Source of the DNA: Nannocystis pusilla
GTDB lineage: Bacteria > Myxococcota_A > Polyangia > Nannocystales > Nannocystaceae
DNA length: 64,000 bases
NCBI RefSeq assembly: GCF_026626665.1
Contig: NZ_JAPNKE010000002.1
Location: forward strand, 8,037,168-8,101,167
Reading direction: 5' to 3'
Of the stretch, positions 26,707 to 35,563 are shown piece by piece. The translations under genes were made by a program, and so were the position numbers. The notes below the pieces were generated by a model. It ran no database searches, was not told where the DNA came from, and saw only the letters and a program-made list of their open reading frames with translations. Position 1 is the first letter of the stretch, and every line of letters starts with the position of its first letter.

Positions 26707-27162
26707 TCACTCGTTGGCGAGGCGGTTGGCCCCGCGGGCGATCGCCTTGCCGATCGAGACGCCCAGCATCTCTTCGGCCTCGCGCTGGGCCGCCTCCCAC
26801 GCCGGCGCGACGTCGGCGATGAGCTTCATGCCCTTCTCGGTGATCTGGATCTCGTGCGAGCGCGCGTCGTCGATGTCGGCCAGCTTGAGCCAGCCGCTCT
26901 TGCACATGCGCTCGACGTTGCGGCTGACCGTCGACGCGTCCATGTGCATCCGCTGCGACAGCTCGTTCGGCGTCAGCCCCTGCGTCTGCATCACCACGAC
27001 CAGCGTGTTGAGCTGGGCGATGCGCAGCTCGAAGGGTCGCAGCGCGTCGTCGTAGAGCTTGCTGATCGCGCGGTTGATGATGCGCAAGCGATACGCCGTG
27101 CACTCATCCATGATGCGCGCCGCAATATCACTCACCTGCTTCGTCGCCCGCCGGCCACCCAT
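26707..27162 (-). CDS. MarR-family transcriptional regulator
   Basis: This 151-residue winged-helix regulator has IAQLNTLVVVMQTQGLTPNELSQ (helices before the reader), DASTVSRNVERMCKSGWL (recognition helix and wing approach) and DDARSHEIQITEKGMKL (wing). It is transcribed divergently from the MpaB-type oxygenase gene with a 174-bp gap. A good sigma70-type promoter lies directly upstream with almost no leader, so the ATG at 27162 is probably the transcript's first codon. MarR proteins usually repress divergent genes and release DNA on binding a small ligand, so the oxygenase is the likely target. Confidence 0.9.
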   Translation of the reverse strand: MGGRRATKQVSDIAARIMDECTAYRLRIINRAISKLYDDALRPFELRIAQLNTLVVVMQTQGLTPNELSQRMHMDASTVSRNVERMCKSGWLKLADIDDARSHEIQITEKGMKLIADVAPAWEAAQREAEEMLGVSIGKAIARGANRLANE

Positions 27163-27171
27163 CGCCGCGAC

Positions 27172-27199
27172 ATTGTATAGGAGAGGAATCGCGGGTCAA
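27172..27199 (-). promoter_or_regulatory. Sigma70-like promoter for marR gene, near-leaderless
   Basis: On the minus strand TTGACC (27199-27194) and TACAAT (27177-27172) are separated by 16 bases. A start about seven bases downstream would fall within a few bases of the ATG at 27162. Confidence 0.5.
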
Positions 27200-27336
27200 C
27201 CAGCCCATGTCGAGCGCGGACGGTCGTTCGCGAGCCGAGGCGCGACATCGCCACATGTCTCTTGGGGCAGATCAAGGGCGCGGGCCCGCGCCTTCGCCCG
27301 TGGACAGGCAGCGGCGGCAGCTCTTACCGTCGCTGC

Positions 27337-28474
27337 ATGAGCGACCTCCGCTGGTCCGACGAGCAGCTCGACCACCTGCGCACGTGCGGTGACGCCGAGG
27401 CCGACGACGTGATCCTCGACTTGTTCGCGCGCGGCGACGACGTCGTGCGCGCGATCAACATGCTGATGCGCGACCTCGTCGAGAACAACGACGTGCCGGC
27501 GGCCTCGCTGCCGCCCGGCGCGCGCGTACTTCCTCGCCACCGGCCTGCCGAGCTGGGCCGACCCCGCGCGCATCGAGCTCGGCCAGCGTGTGTTCCATCG
27601 CTACGGCCCGCTGGTGATCCTCCTGCTCAACACCTACTCGCTGCCGATCTGCTACGCCGCCGCCAAGGGCGCGCAGGTGCTGGTCCGCACCGGCCGGCTG
27701 CAGTCGAACCCGCGGCGGCGGATCGTCGAGACCGCCCAGCTGGTGGTCGACGTCATGGCGCCCGGCGGCCTCGACCCGACCAGCGACCGCGGCGCCGGCC
27801 TGCGCTCGGTCCAGAAGGTGCGGCTGATGCACGCGACGATCCGCCACCTGCTGCGCCGCGACCCGAGCTGGGACCCGGCGTTCGGCCTGCCGATCAATCA
27901 AGAGGACATGCTCGGCACGCTGATGAGCTTCTCGGTCGCCACCCTCGACGGGCTGGAGCGCCTCGGCGTCGCGCTCGCCGCCGACGAGGTCGACGCGTAC
28001 ATGCACACGTGGAACGTGGTCGGCGCGGTCATGGGGCTGCGGCAGGAGCTGCTGCCGCGCGACTACGCCGAGGGCCGCGCAATCGCCGACCGCATCGGCG
28101 AGCGCCACTTCGCGGCCTGTCCCGAGGGACAGGCGCTCACCCGCGCCCTGCTCGAGATGATGGAGTACCTGGCCCCGGGCACCGCCTTCGACGGGGTGCC
28201 CGCCGAGTTCGTGCGCTGGTTCACCGGCGACCGCGTCGCCGACATCCTCGGCGTGCCCGCCACCCGCGAGCGCTCGCCGCTCATCGATCTCTGGCGGCTG
28301 TTCGGCCGCGTCGGCGACCGCCTCGGCGACCGCTCCGAGACCATGCAGCACGCCGCCGCCCTGCTCAGCCGCGCCTTCGTCCAGGGCCTGCTGCTGACCA
28401 ACCGCGGCGGCCAGCGCCTGCCGTTCCACATCCCGACCGAGCTGCGCCAGGTCTGGGGCGTCAACTGGCCGTAG
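27337..28474 (+). CDS. MpaB/latex-clearing-type oxygenase (DUF2236), frameshifted
   Basis: Repaired length is about 378 residues. The conserved core is GQRVFHRYGPLVILLLNTYS, then RLMHATIR, GLPINQEDMLGTLMSFS, and TWNVVGAVMG, typical of the ER-bound oxygenase MpaB / rubber-oxygenase catalytic family (DUF2236), which binds one b-type heme through conserved His. Known members cleave unsaturated chains such as polyisoprene or mycophenolate side chains. One base is inserted near 27520, between the N-terminal helices (residues 1-60) and YFLATGLPSW. A CCTGTCCC/GGGACAGG palindrome is read in frame as ACPEGQA. The divergent MarR gene probably controls it. The substrate is unknown. Confidence 0.75.
28115..28134. 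repeat. Perfect GCCTGTCCC/GGGACAGGC palindrome in coding DNA
   Basis: Nine-base arms around GA, read in frame as ACPEGQA of the oxygenase. It is the best-paired coding member of the dispersed palindrome family. Confidence 0.65.
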
Positions 28475-28792
28475 CTTGCCGCGATCGGCCGAGCGCGGCG
28501 CCCGTCCGCCTGGCGCGCCTCGGCGGCCGACCGGCTCGGCCCCTCGCTCGCCGTCGATGCGCCCGCCCAGCGCTGCGCACGGCCGATCGCGGCAATCGCC
28601 GACCCAGGACAACTTCCACGGCTCTGCCGACTTCGGCAAACTCAGCCCTGGCGAGCCGAGCTCGCGGCCGCAGCCTAGCCTGGCCTTGCGACCCTCTTCG
28701 GTCCTGGCGCCCGTCGCCCGCCGCGCCGGCCTGTGCGCCCGCCCTGAAAACTTGGCCGCGGGCGCGCCTGCCGGTATGACCGGGCGAGCCGC
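28475..28792. other. Intergenic region between oxygenase and MFS permease genes
   Basis: A gene-free 318 bp. Its only clear feature is the 16-bp inverted repeat; no promoter was recognised. Confidence 0.5.
28476..28595. repeat. 16-bp perfect inverted repeat spanning an intergenic gap
   Basis: TTGCCGCGATCGGCCG (28476-28491) and its exact complement CGGCCGATCGCGGCAA (28580-28595) are 88 bp apart and start two bases after the oxygenase stop. They could form a large stem in the RNA or mark the ends of a small element. Confidence 0.7.
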
Positions 28793-30140
28793 TTGAGCAC
28801 CGCCGCTGCACCGCCCGACCCGTCCTCGGGGTCCTCCGGCCCGGAGCAGCCGCCGGAGCGTCGCACCGGCACGGTCGCCTGGACCGCATCGACCTACTTC
28901 GGCGAGGGCCTGCCGTGGTCGATCCTCCACCAGGTCGCCGCCGAGTTCTTCACCGCCGCCGGCCTGCCCGCGCGCGAGGTCGGCTTCACCTCGGCGCTGC
29001 ACTTCACCTCGAGCCTCAAGTTCGTGTGGAGCCCGATCGTCGACCTGATCGGGACCCTGCGCCAGTGGATCGTCGCCACCCAGTTCGGCCTCGGCGTGCT
29101 GATGGCGGTGCTCGCGGTGCTCGCCCACAACATGGCCCAGGGGGCAGGTTCGGGCACCGCCGCGATCTGGCTGGTGCTGATCGCCATCGGCCTGTTCAGC
29201 GCCACCCACGACATCGCCTGCGACGGCTACTACATGACCGCGCTCGGCCGCGCCGACCAGGCCCGCTACACCGGCATCCGCGTGGCCGCCTTCCGCGTGG
29301 CGATGCTGGTCGGCTCCTCGGGCCTGGTGTTCCTCGGCGGTCGCGTCCACTGGCTGGCGGGCTTCGGCCTCGGCGCCTTGCTCATGGTCGGGCTCGCCGT
29401 GGCCCACCGCGTGTGGCTGCCGCGGATCCACGCCGCCCGCCCGGCCGCCCAGTCCACCGGCGACGCGGCGGCCGACTGGCGCGCTCGCATCGCCCACGTC
29501 CGCGGCGCTTACTTCAGCTTCCTGCTGCAGCCGCGGGCCCTCGTCGTCCTGCTGTTCCTCCTCAGCTTCAAGCTGGGCGACGCGCTGATGTTCGGCATGT
29601 CGAAGGTGCTGTTCCGCGAGCTCGGCATCAGCACTCCCGACCGCGGCGTGCTCAACGGCTTCGGCACCGCCGCCAGCATCGCCGGCGCCATGCTCGGCGG
29701 TTTATGGGTGGCGCGCGTCGGCCTGCGGCGCGCTGCTGCCGATCGCCCTCATCATGTCGGGCACCCTGCCGCTCTACCTCTGGCTCGCCGCCCCTCGCCT
29801 GCCCGCCGACGTCATGCTCGGCCTCGGCGCCCCGCTGAGCCTCGCGCACACGCTGTCGCCGCCGCTGTGGCACGTCGGCACCATCCTCGTCATCGAGCAG
29901 CTGTGCGGCGGCCTCGCCACCGCGGCCCAGACGATCTTCATCATGAGCCGCTGCCACCCCGACCACAAGGCGGCCCACTTCGCGTTCGCGACCGCCATCT
30001 ATTCGCTCGCGCAGACCATCTCGGGCACCTACAGCGGCTTTTTGTACGAGGCCCACGGACCGCTGGTGTACTTCTCGATCGCCGCCGTCGCGTGCATCCC
30101 GTGTCTGGTGCTGATCCCGTTCCTCCGCCAAAATAGTTGA
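28793..30140 (+). CDS. AmpG-like major facilitator permease (frameshifted)
   Basis: This polytopic membrane protein of about 449 residues has about 12 hydrophobic helices. Near the N-terminus, STYFGEGLPWSILHQV and SLKFVWSPIVD match the AmpG branch of MFS (muropeptide permeases), as does TQDIA-like SATHDIACDGYYM in helix 4. The frame breaks near 29735: GGCGCGCTGCTG gives either one extra base or a lost GC pair, after which LLPIALIMSGTLPLYL continues. TTG at 28793 is the first start in frame and gives a Pro/Ser-rich cytosolic tail. It is followed after six bases by the SLC13-type transporter. Import of anhydromuropeptides is the family role but the exact substrate is uncertain. Confidence 0.72.
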
Positions 30141-30146
30141 AGCCGC

Positions 30147-31655
30147 ATGGACCGCGTCGCTCGCAGCGCCTTCGACGTCGCCCGTCAGCGGGTCGGCCGC
30201 GTGCTCGCGCCGCTGGTCTTCTTCGCCCTGCTCGTCACCCCCACCGGCTTGCCCGCGCCGGCCCACCGCCTGGCGGCGATCTTCGCCGCCACGGTGGTCC
30301 TGAGGGTCAGCGAGGCGGTCCCGCTCGGGGCCGCGGCGCTGGTCGCCCCGGCGCTGGCGGTGGCGATGGACGTCACCCCCGCGGCCAAGGCGTTCGCCCC
30401 GTTCGCCAGCCCGCTGATCTTCCTGTTCCTCGGCGGCTTCATGCTCGCGCTCGGCCTCAGCGAGCAGGGGCTCGACCGGCGGGCCGCGCTGTGGCTGCTC
30501 GCGCGCGACTGGGTCCGCGGCTCGCCGGCCCGCGCGCGCACGGCCGTCGGCCTCGGCGCGTTCGCCTGCTCGATGTGGATCTCCAACACCGCCACCACCG
30601 CGATGTTGATCCCCGTCGCGCTCGGCCTGTGCGCGGCGATCCGCGGCGCCGCCTGTCCCGAAGACCAGCCGAAGTTCGACCGCTTCGCCGAGGGCATGCT
30701 GCTGACCCTCACCTATGCCTGCTCGATCGGCGGCATCGTCACCCCGATCGGCACCGCCCCCAACGTCATCGCCCTCGACTTCCTCGAGCGGCAGGCCGGC
30801 GTCCAGCTCGACTTCTTCCAGTGGATCAGCTTCGGCCTGCCGACCGGCCTCGCCACTCTGGCGATCGCCCTCGTCTACGCCCACCGCCGCTTCCCCGCCC
30901 CGGTCGCGCGGCTCGACCGCCTCACCGCCGAGGTCCGCGACCAACTTCACAAGCTCGGGCCGATGTCGGCCGGCGAGCGGCGGGCCGCCGGCGTGTTCCT
31001 GCTCGCGGTCGTCGGCTGGCTGCTCCCGTCGATCCTCAAGGTCACCCTCGGCGCCGCTCACCCGGCGGCGCAGTGGGCCGACCGCGGCTTGCAGGAGGGC
31101 GTCGTCGCCATCCTCGCCGGCGTGCTGCTGTGCGTCGTCCCCGGCGGTCGGCGGGCGGGCGTCCCGGTGTTGCCGTGGGACAAGGCGATGCAGCTCGACT
31201 GGTCGACGCTCTACCTGCTCGGCGGCGGCTTCTCGCTCGGCGCGATGATGTTCGACACCGGCCTCGCCGAGGCGCTCGCCCGCGGCTTCCTCGCCGGCGC
31301 CGGGCCGCTCGCCAGCTCGCCGTTCGGCTTGCTCGCCACCAGCACCTTCCTCGTGCTGTGGCTGACCGAGGTCACCAGCAACGTCGCGACCACCAGCATG
31401 ATGGTCCCGGTGCTGATCGCCATCGCCCAGGCGGCCGGCATCGACCCGCTGCCGACCACCCTGTGCGTCACCATGGCCGCCAGCTTCGCGTTCACCCTGC
31501 CGGTCTCGACCCCGCCGAACGCGATCGCCTACGGCACCGGTCTCATCCGGATCCAGTCGATGATCCGCTTCGGCGTGGTGCTCGACCTGCTCGGTTACTT
31601 CGTGCTCATCGCGTGCGGGGCGCTCTTGCTGCCGGCTCTCGGCCTCGGCCCCTGA
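30147..31655 (+). CDS. SLC13/DASS-family sodium:dicarboxylate-type symporter
   Basis: This 502-residue membrane protein has about 11 helices and the paired SNT motifs of the divalent anion:sodium symporters: SNTATTAM (about residue 145) with TPIGTAPN, and SNVATTSMM with PVSTPPNAIAYG near the end. These form the two sodium/substrate sites, so it likely imports succinate, citrate or similar acids. It lies six bases after the MFS gene. Its last 25 codons are part of a 92-bp segment repeated at 33641-33732, and its 3' end once overlapped the convergent kinase gene. Nothing is missing from the family core. Confidence 0.88.
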   Translation: MDRVARSAFDVARQRVGRVLAPLVFFALLVTPTGLPAPAHRLAAIFAATVVLRVSEAVPLGAAALVAPALAVAMDVTPAAKAFAPFASPLIFLFLGGFMLALGLSEQGLDRRAALWLLARDWVRGSPARARTAVGLGAFACSMWISNTATTAMLIPVALGLCAAIRGAACPEDQPKFDRFAEGMLLTLTYACSIGGIVTPIGTAPNVIALDFLERQAGVQLDFFQWISFGLPTGLATLAIALVYAHRRFPAPVARLDRLTAEVRDQLHKLGPMSAGERRAAGVFLLAVVGWLLPSILKVTLGAAHPAAQWADRGLQEGVVAILAGVLLCVVPGGRRAGVPVLPWDKAMQLDWSTLYLLGGGFSLGAMMFDTGLAEALARGFLAGAGPLASSPFGLLATSTFLVLWLTEVTSNVATTSMMVPVLIAIAQAAGIDPLPTTLCVTMAASFAFTLPVSTPPNAIAYGTGLIRIQSMIRFGVVLDLLGYFVLIACGALLLPALGLGP

Positions 31656-31671
31656 TTGCGCCCGAGCGGCA
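31580..31671. repeat. 92-bp direct repeat, left copy (transporter 3' end)
   Basis: It spans the last 25 codons, stop and 16 bases downstream of the SLC13 transporter. It matches 33641-33732 at 90 of 92 positions, with mismatches at 31587 and 31595. Confidence 0.93.
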
Positions 31672-31749
31672 ACCGCGCACATGTGATACATCTCCTATCA
31701 AGAGATCTTCTGGGTTGAACGCATGTACAGATCGGGATAGCTTCCGGCC

Positions 31750-33099
31750 ATGCAGTCCGGCGCGGATCAGCTCCACCGCCCCTACATTTTCAGAGACCCC
31801 TTGCACGGCGACATCAGTTTCGCCCGGGATGGGTTTCACGATCTGGTGCGTGGGATCGTTGATGAAGAGCTCTTCCAGCGCCTACGTGGGATCAAGCAGA
31901 ACGGCGTGCTTAACCTGGTGTTCCACGGCGCAGAGCATTCACGCTTCGCTCACTCCATCGGTGCAGCCCATCTTGCCGGGCGCATGTATGACGCAGCTTG
32001 TCACAACAGTGGCCGACAAGCTGTCGCAGAAGATCGTAAGTTGGTCACGCTCGCGGCCCTTCTCCACGATGTGGGTCACGGTCCTTTTTCGCATCTTTTT
32101 GAGGAAATTCTAGGCAAGAAACTATTTCATCACGAGACACTTACAGCTCGGATTCTTACAGAAAAAGAGTCTCCAATCGCTCGTCGCTTGCGGGAAGCTG
32201 ATGAGGAGCTGCCAGAAAAGTTACTCCCTTTATTGATGCCAAGCAGCGGAAACCTCGCCGTTGGTATCACACGCTAGTTTCGAGCCAGTTGGACGCCGAC
32301 CGTCTAGATTACACCGCGCGAGACGCAATGATGGCTGGCGTCGTCAGTCATCGTTTTGATCGCGACCGACTGATCGGTTCTTTGTACGCTTGGGTGAAAG
32401 AGGATACGGAGCTAGTCGCCGTAGATGATCGCGCGAGAGACATCGTTGAGAATTATCTCCACGCGTTATATCATCTATACCAGTCAATTTACTTTCATCA
32501 CACCGTGCGAGCTGTCTCTTGGGTGCTCAATTCGCACTCCGTCGTGCTAGAAGCCTCGCAAAAGATTCCGAACTTCAGAAGTGGCTATTCCCGAAATGGG
32601 AGAACGGCGCGATCCGCTCTGGGCACTGTTTGAGGACAAGAATAACATCCCCCTCGAAGACTACAGCCGCCTCGACGAATCTCACGTTTGGAGTCTTATT
32701 CAGCGTTGGCGGCACGCACCTGATAATACTCTCAGAGACCTGTGTGATCGCCTGAAGCGGCGGAGATTCTTCAAGACAATCGATCTCTTGACCGCGGACT
32801 ATGCCCGTTGCGATGAATTGCGGGATCAGGCGAAAGCGCTTGTTCAACAAAAGCATGCCGACCTAGACGTCGAATTCTACGTTCGAGTAGACGAACCTAG
32901 CCGTGAAGGGTACAAACCTTATCGGTGGGGCCCTAGCGGAGAAAGGGGAGATGATTCAATCATGCTCATCTCGAAGCAGGGTAAGCTGCGCCCAGTTGAA
33001 CAGGAAGCTCAAGGATTTCTCAATCTCCTTGATGCCAATTTTACCGTGAGACGTCTCATCGTACCGGAAACGGTCCGAGAAGATCTTCCAGTTCTCTGA
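31750..33099 (+). CDS. HD-domain phosphohydrolase, YwfO/SAMHD1-like (three frameshifts)
   Basis: Repaired length is about 450 residues. The N-terminus has the family opening FRDPLHGDISF, then the metal-binding HD core: HSRFAHSIG, LLHDVGHGPFSH and the later SSQLDADRLDYTARD Asp. FPKMGERRDPLWALF is a second family signature. Relatives include dNTP triphosphohydrolases (SAMHD1) and B. subtilis YwfO. Single bases are missing near 32227 (C run), 32530 and 32595 (A run), and repairing all three restores a multiple of three. GC is much lower than the surroundings, and the gene lies between copies of a 92-bp direct repeat, so it was acquired. It is paired with a YwgA-like gene 13 bp downstream. Confidence 0.8.
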
Positions 33100-33112
33100 A
33101 GAAAGAACGACC

Positions 33113-33637
33113 ATGCCGACCTTCGACGAAGAATACAACCTCGCGGCTCTCCTCGCGTATGTCGTCCTGAAAACCGGCAAACTTCAGGGACGGCTTCGTG
33201 TGCAGAAGCTGATGTACCTCCTTCAACAAAAGGGCGTTCCGGAACTCGAGCCTTTTTACTTTGAGTACCACCATTACGGTCCGTTTTGCTCGGAGGTCGT
33301 CGATGTGATTCGTGGCTCGATCCGCTCCCGCATTGTCCAAGAGTTTGAGCAGAGCGATGATGACGGTTGGAGGAGATACGAGTACCTGCCCGACAACAAG
33401 GCCCCCACCTACGCAGGACGCGTTTCTCAAAGTACGCGCGCAATCGTTGAAGCCGTGCTTTCCGTTTGCGGAAATGCTCATTGGCGCACGCTCGAACTTG
33501 CAGCGACTGCTGACTTCTTGCAGCGCGCTTTCAAGATCGATCGCGAGAGTGGCTTTCGAGAAGCTCTCGAACGAAAGCCTCAGTGCAGGAGCTACGAGTC
33601 TGCAGCACGGCAACTCCTCCAACAGCTTGACTTGTAG
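33113..33637 (+). CDS. YwgA-like small protein, partner of the HD phosphohydrolase
   Basis: This 174-residue cytoplasmic protein contains LRVQKLMYLLQQKGVPEL followed by FEYHHYGPFCSEV. The K-L-x-YLLQ ... FxYHxYGP pattern is that of YwgA-like proteins and recalls the Panacea/DUF4065 fold of toxin-antitoxin partners. In Bacillus, ywgA also sits beside the HD gene ywfO, so the pairing appears conserved. Thirteen bases separate it from the HD gene, implying one transcript. Lower GC matches the HD gene. It may control or assemble with the HD enzyme; a defence or addiction role is inferred, not shown. Confidence 0.6.
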   Translation: MPTFDEEYNLAALLAYVVLKTGKLQGRLRVQKLMYLLQQKGVPELEPFYFEYHHYGPFCSEVVDVIRGSIRSRIVQEFEQSDDDGWRRYEYLPDNKAPTYAGRVSQSTRAIVEAVLSVCGNAHWRTLELAATADFLQRAFKIDRESGFREALERKPQCRSYESAARQLLQQLDL

Positions 33638-33640
33638 CCA

Positions 33641-33732
33641 GCTCGACGTGCTCGGCTACTTCGTGCTCATCGCGTGCGGGGCGCTCTTGCTGCCGGCTCT
33701 CGGCCTCGGCCCCTGATTGCGCCCGAGCGGCA
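33641..33732. repeat. 92-bp direct repeat, right copy
   Basis: This duplicates the SLC13 transporter's 3' end just after the YwgA-like gene. On the minus strand it provides the final 20 or so codons and stop of the H-NOX-associated kinase. Confidence 0.93.
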
Positions 33733-34894
33733 CTCGCACCGTGAAGCGCGAGCCCATCTCGTACTCGCTCTCGACGCTGATCGTCCCGCCCATCGCCTCG
33801 ACGAAGCCGCGGGCCAGCGCGAGGCCCAGGCCCGAGCCGCCGAAGCGCTTCCGCAGCGAGCTGTCGGCCTGGTAGAACGCCTCGAACACGCGCCGCTGCT
33901 GCTCTGCCCGGATGCCGATGCCGGTGTCGTGGACCACGAACTCGACCACCCCGTCGTCCTTGAGCGACACCGCCAGCCCGACCTCGCCGAGCTCGGTGAA
34001 CTTGCAGGCGTTGGCGAGCAGGTTGAGCAGCACCTGGCGGACCCGCTCCGAGTCGCCGAACAGCGCCGCGTCCTGGTCCTCGGGCCACACCAGCGCCACG
34101 CCGCGGCGCAGCTGCGGCAGCACCGTCCCCTTCACCGTGCGCAGCAGGGTCGCCAGCGAGAACACGTCCTCGCGCAGCTCGACCCGCTGGGCCTCGATGC
34201 GCGACAGGTCGAGCACGTCGGCGACCAGCCGCAGCAGCTGCTGCCCGGCCAGCTGGATCCGCTGCAGGTCGTCGCGCATCTCCTCCGGCGTCGCCTCGCC
34301 GAGCTCGTCGAGCATCAGCTCGCTGTAGCCGAAGATCGCGTTGAGCGGCGTGCGCAGCTCGAGGCTCATGTTGGCGATGAACGAGCTCTTGGCCGCGGTC
34401 AGGTGCTCCGCCAGCTGCTCGGCCGCCTGCAGCTGCTGCGCCTGGCGCCGCAGCTTGTCGGCCAGGATGTTGGCGTCCGCGATCGCCGTCTGCATCGTCT
34501 TCATCACCACCAGCATCTCGGTGGTGGGGTCGTGCAGCGCGAAGTCCCGCAGCACCAGCCCGGCGGCGGCGACCTGCCCGAGCTCGGTCAGCCACGGCGT
34601 GCCGACGAACAGCGCCCCGCCGTCGACCTCGACGATCTCCCCGCGCAGGCGCAGGTCGAGGTCGCGGACCTGCAGCAGCACCACCGAGTCCTTGCGGGCC
34701 AGCAGCGCCTTGAGCGACAGCTCCTCCAGCACCGGCCGGTCGATCACGAACCACTCGTCGAACGGCCGGCCCGACACGTCGGCCGCCATCAACCGCCGCA
34801 GCGACCGCCCGAGGTCGAGGATCCGCATCTCCTCGTCGAGGGAGATCGAGAACGGGAACAGCCGCTCACATTGCTCGCGCAGAAGCAACAGCAT
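33656..34894 (-). CDS. H-NOX-associated histidine kinase (HNOBA-type) with His-to-Leu at the phospho-acceptor
   Basis: This 412-residue protein starts two bases after the H-NOX gene. The N-terminal 120 residues (CERLFPFSISLDEEMRILDLG, PFDEWFVIDRPVL, GTPWLTEL) match the HNOBA domain that couples H-NOX to effectors. A coiled coil (about 130-170) leads to a HisKA-like NMSLELRTPLNAIFGYSEL, where the expected His is Leu178 (CTC at 34363-34361). HATPase motifs are complete (LLNLLANACKF, DTGIGI, GSGLGLAL). The last 22 residues (after VRVPL) are the antisense of the SLC13 transporter 3' end. Either the kinase is a pseudokinase/phosphatase or one base is wrong. Confidence 0.83.
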   Translation of the reverse strand: MLLLLREQCERLFPFSISLDEEMRILDLGRSLRRLMAADVSGRPFDEWFVIDRPVLEELSLKALLARKDSVVLLQVRDLDLRLRGEIVEVDGGALFVGTPWLTELGQVAAAGLVLRDFALHDPTTEMLVVMKTMQTAIADANILADKLRRQAQQLQAAEQLAEHLTAAKSSFIANMSLELRTPLNAIFGYSELMLDELGEATPEEMRDDLQRIQLAGQQLLRLVADVLDLSRIEAQRVELREDVFSLATLLRTVKGTVLPQLRRGVALVWPEDQDAALFGDSERVRQVLLNLLANACKFTELGEVGLAVSLKDDGVVEFVVHDTGIGIRAEQQRRVFEAFYQADSSLRKRFGGSGLGLALARGFVEAMGGTISVESEYEMGSRFTVRVPLGRNQGPRPRAGSKSAPHAMSTK

Positions 34895-34896
34895 GG

Positions 34897-35450
34897 TCAG
34901 GCGGCCGCCGGTTGGAGTTCGAGACGGAACAGGTCGAAGCCGCCGCGCTCGCGGCCGTGGACGTGCTCGACGGCGATGTCCTCGGCGAACGTGCGGGCCA
35001 GGCCCTTGAGCAGGCCGACCACCATCGGCGCCAGCCCCTCCGGCTCGAGTGATACTCGAGCTCGAGCGCCTGCGGCCCGGCCTCGCGGACCACGAAGCTG
35101 GGCGGCCGCAGCTTCGCGAACGTCAGGCCGACGCGCGCGTGCATGTTGTCGAGGTTGACCACGAACTCGCGCAGCGTCGCGCCGAACATCGGCAGCAGCT
35201 CGCCGTAGCCGTGGCGCGCGGTGAACAGGATCCAGTGCTCGCCGACCGCCTCGAGCACTTCAGCAGCCGGCGCGCCGAGCACCTCGCTGGCGGCGTCGAC
35301 CAGCTTGTACGTGACCTCGTCGGGGTAGGACTCCATCGACACGAAGCCCGGCTGCTGCACCCCGGCGCGCGCCTGGATCTGCGCCCACGTGCCCTCGCCG
35401 TAGTGCGAGCACACCAGATCTTCGACCGCCTTGTTGACGAGACCGTACAT
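34897..35450 (-). CDS. H-NOX heme nitric-oxide sensor (frameshifted)
   Basis: Repaired length is 184 residues, the normal H-NOX size. MYGLVNKAVEDLVCSHYGEGTW is the family N-terminus. The proximal heme ligand is His104 in NLDNMHARV. The heme-propionate motif YxSxR is Tyr133-Ser135-Arg137. At the position of the distal Tyr140 of oxygen-binding H-NOX proteins this one has Pro, so it should be an NO-selective sensor. One G is missing near 35047 (CCGGAGG for CCGGGAGG), after which EGLAPMVVGLLKGLARTF continues to a TGA at 34899-34897. It forms an operon with the HNOBA kinase. In other bacteria such pairs inhibit kinase activity on NO binding and control quorum, biofilm or c-di-GMP. Confidence 0.88.
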
Positions 35451-35563
35451 CCTGTCGCCTCCGCGGACGCGCCGGCGCCCAGCTCGAGTGTCGGCCAAAC
35501 ACGGGCCCCGGGGCAACGCGGGGACGGGCGGGGTGTGACACGGAGCGAATGTCGCGCCGAGTC

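Noticed and set aside
31750..33099. Cas3 HD nuclease or a truncated CRISPR gene
   Set aside because: The full set of motifs (FRDPLHG, ADRLDY, RRDPLWALF) is that of dNTPase-like HD proteins; there are no helicase motifs.
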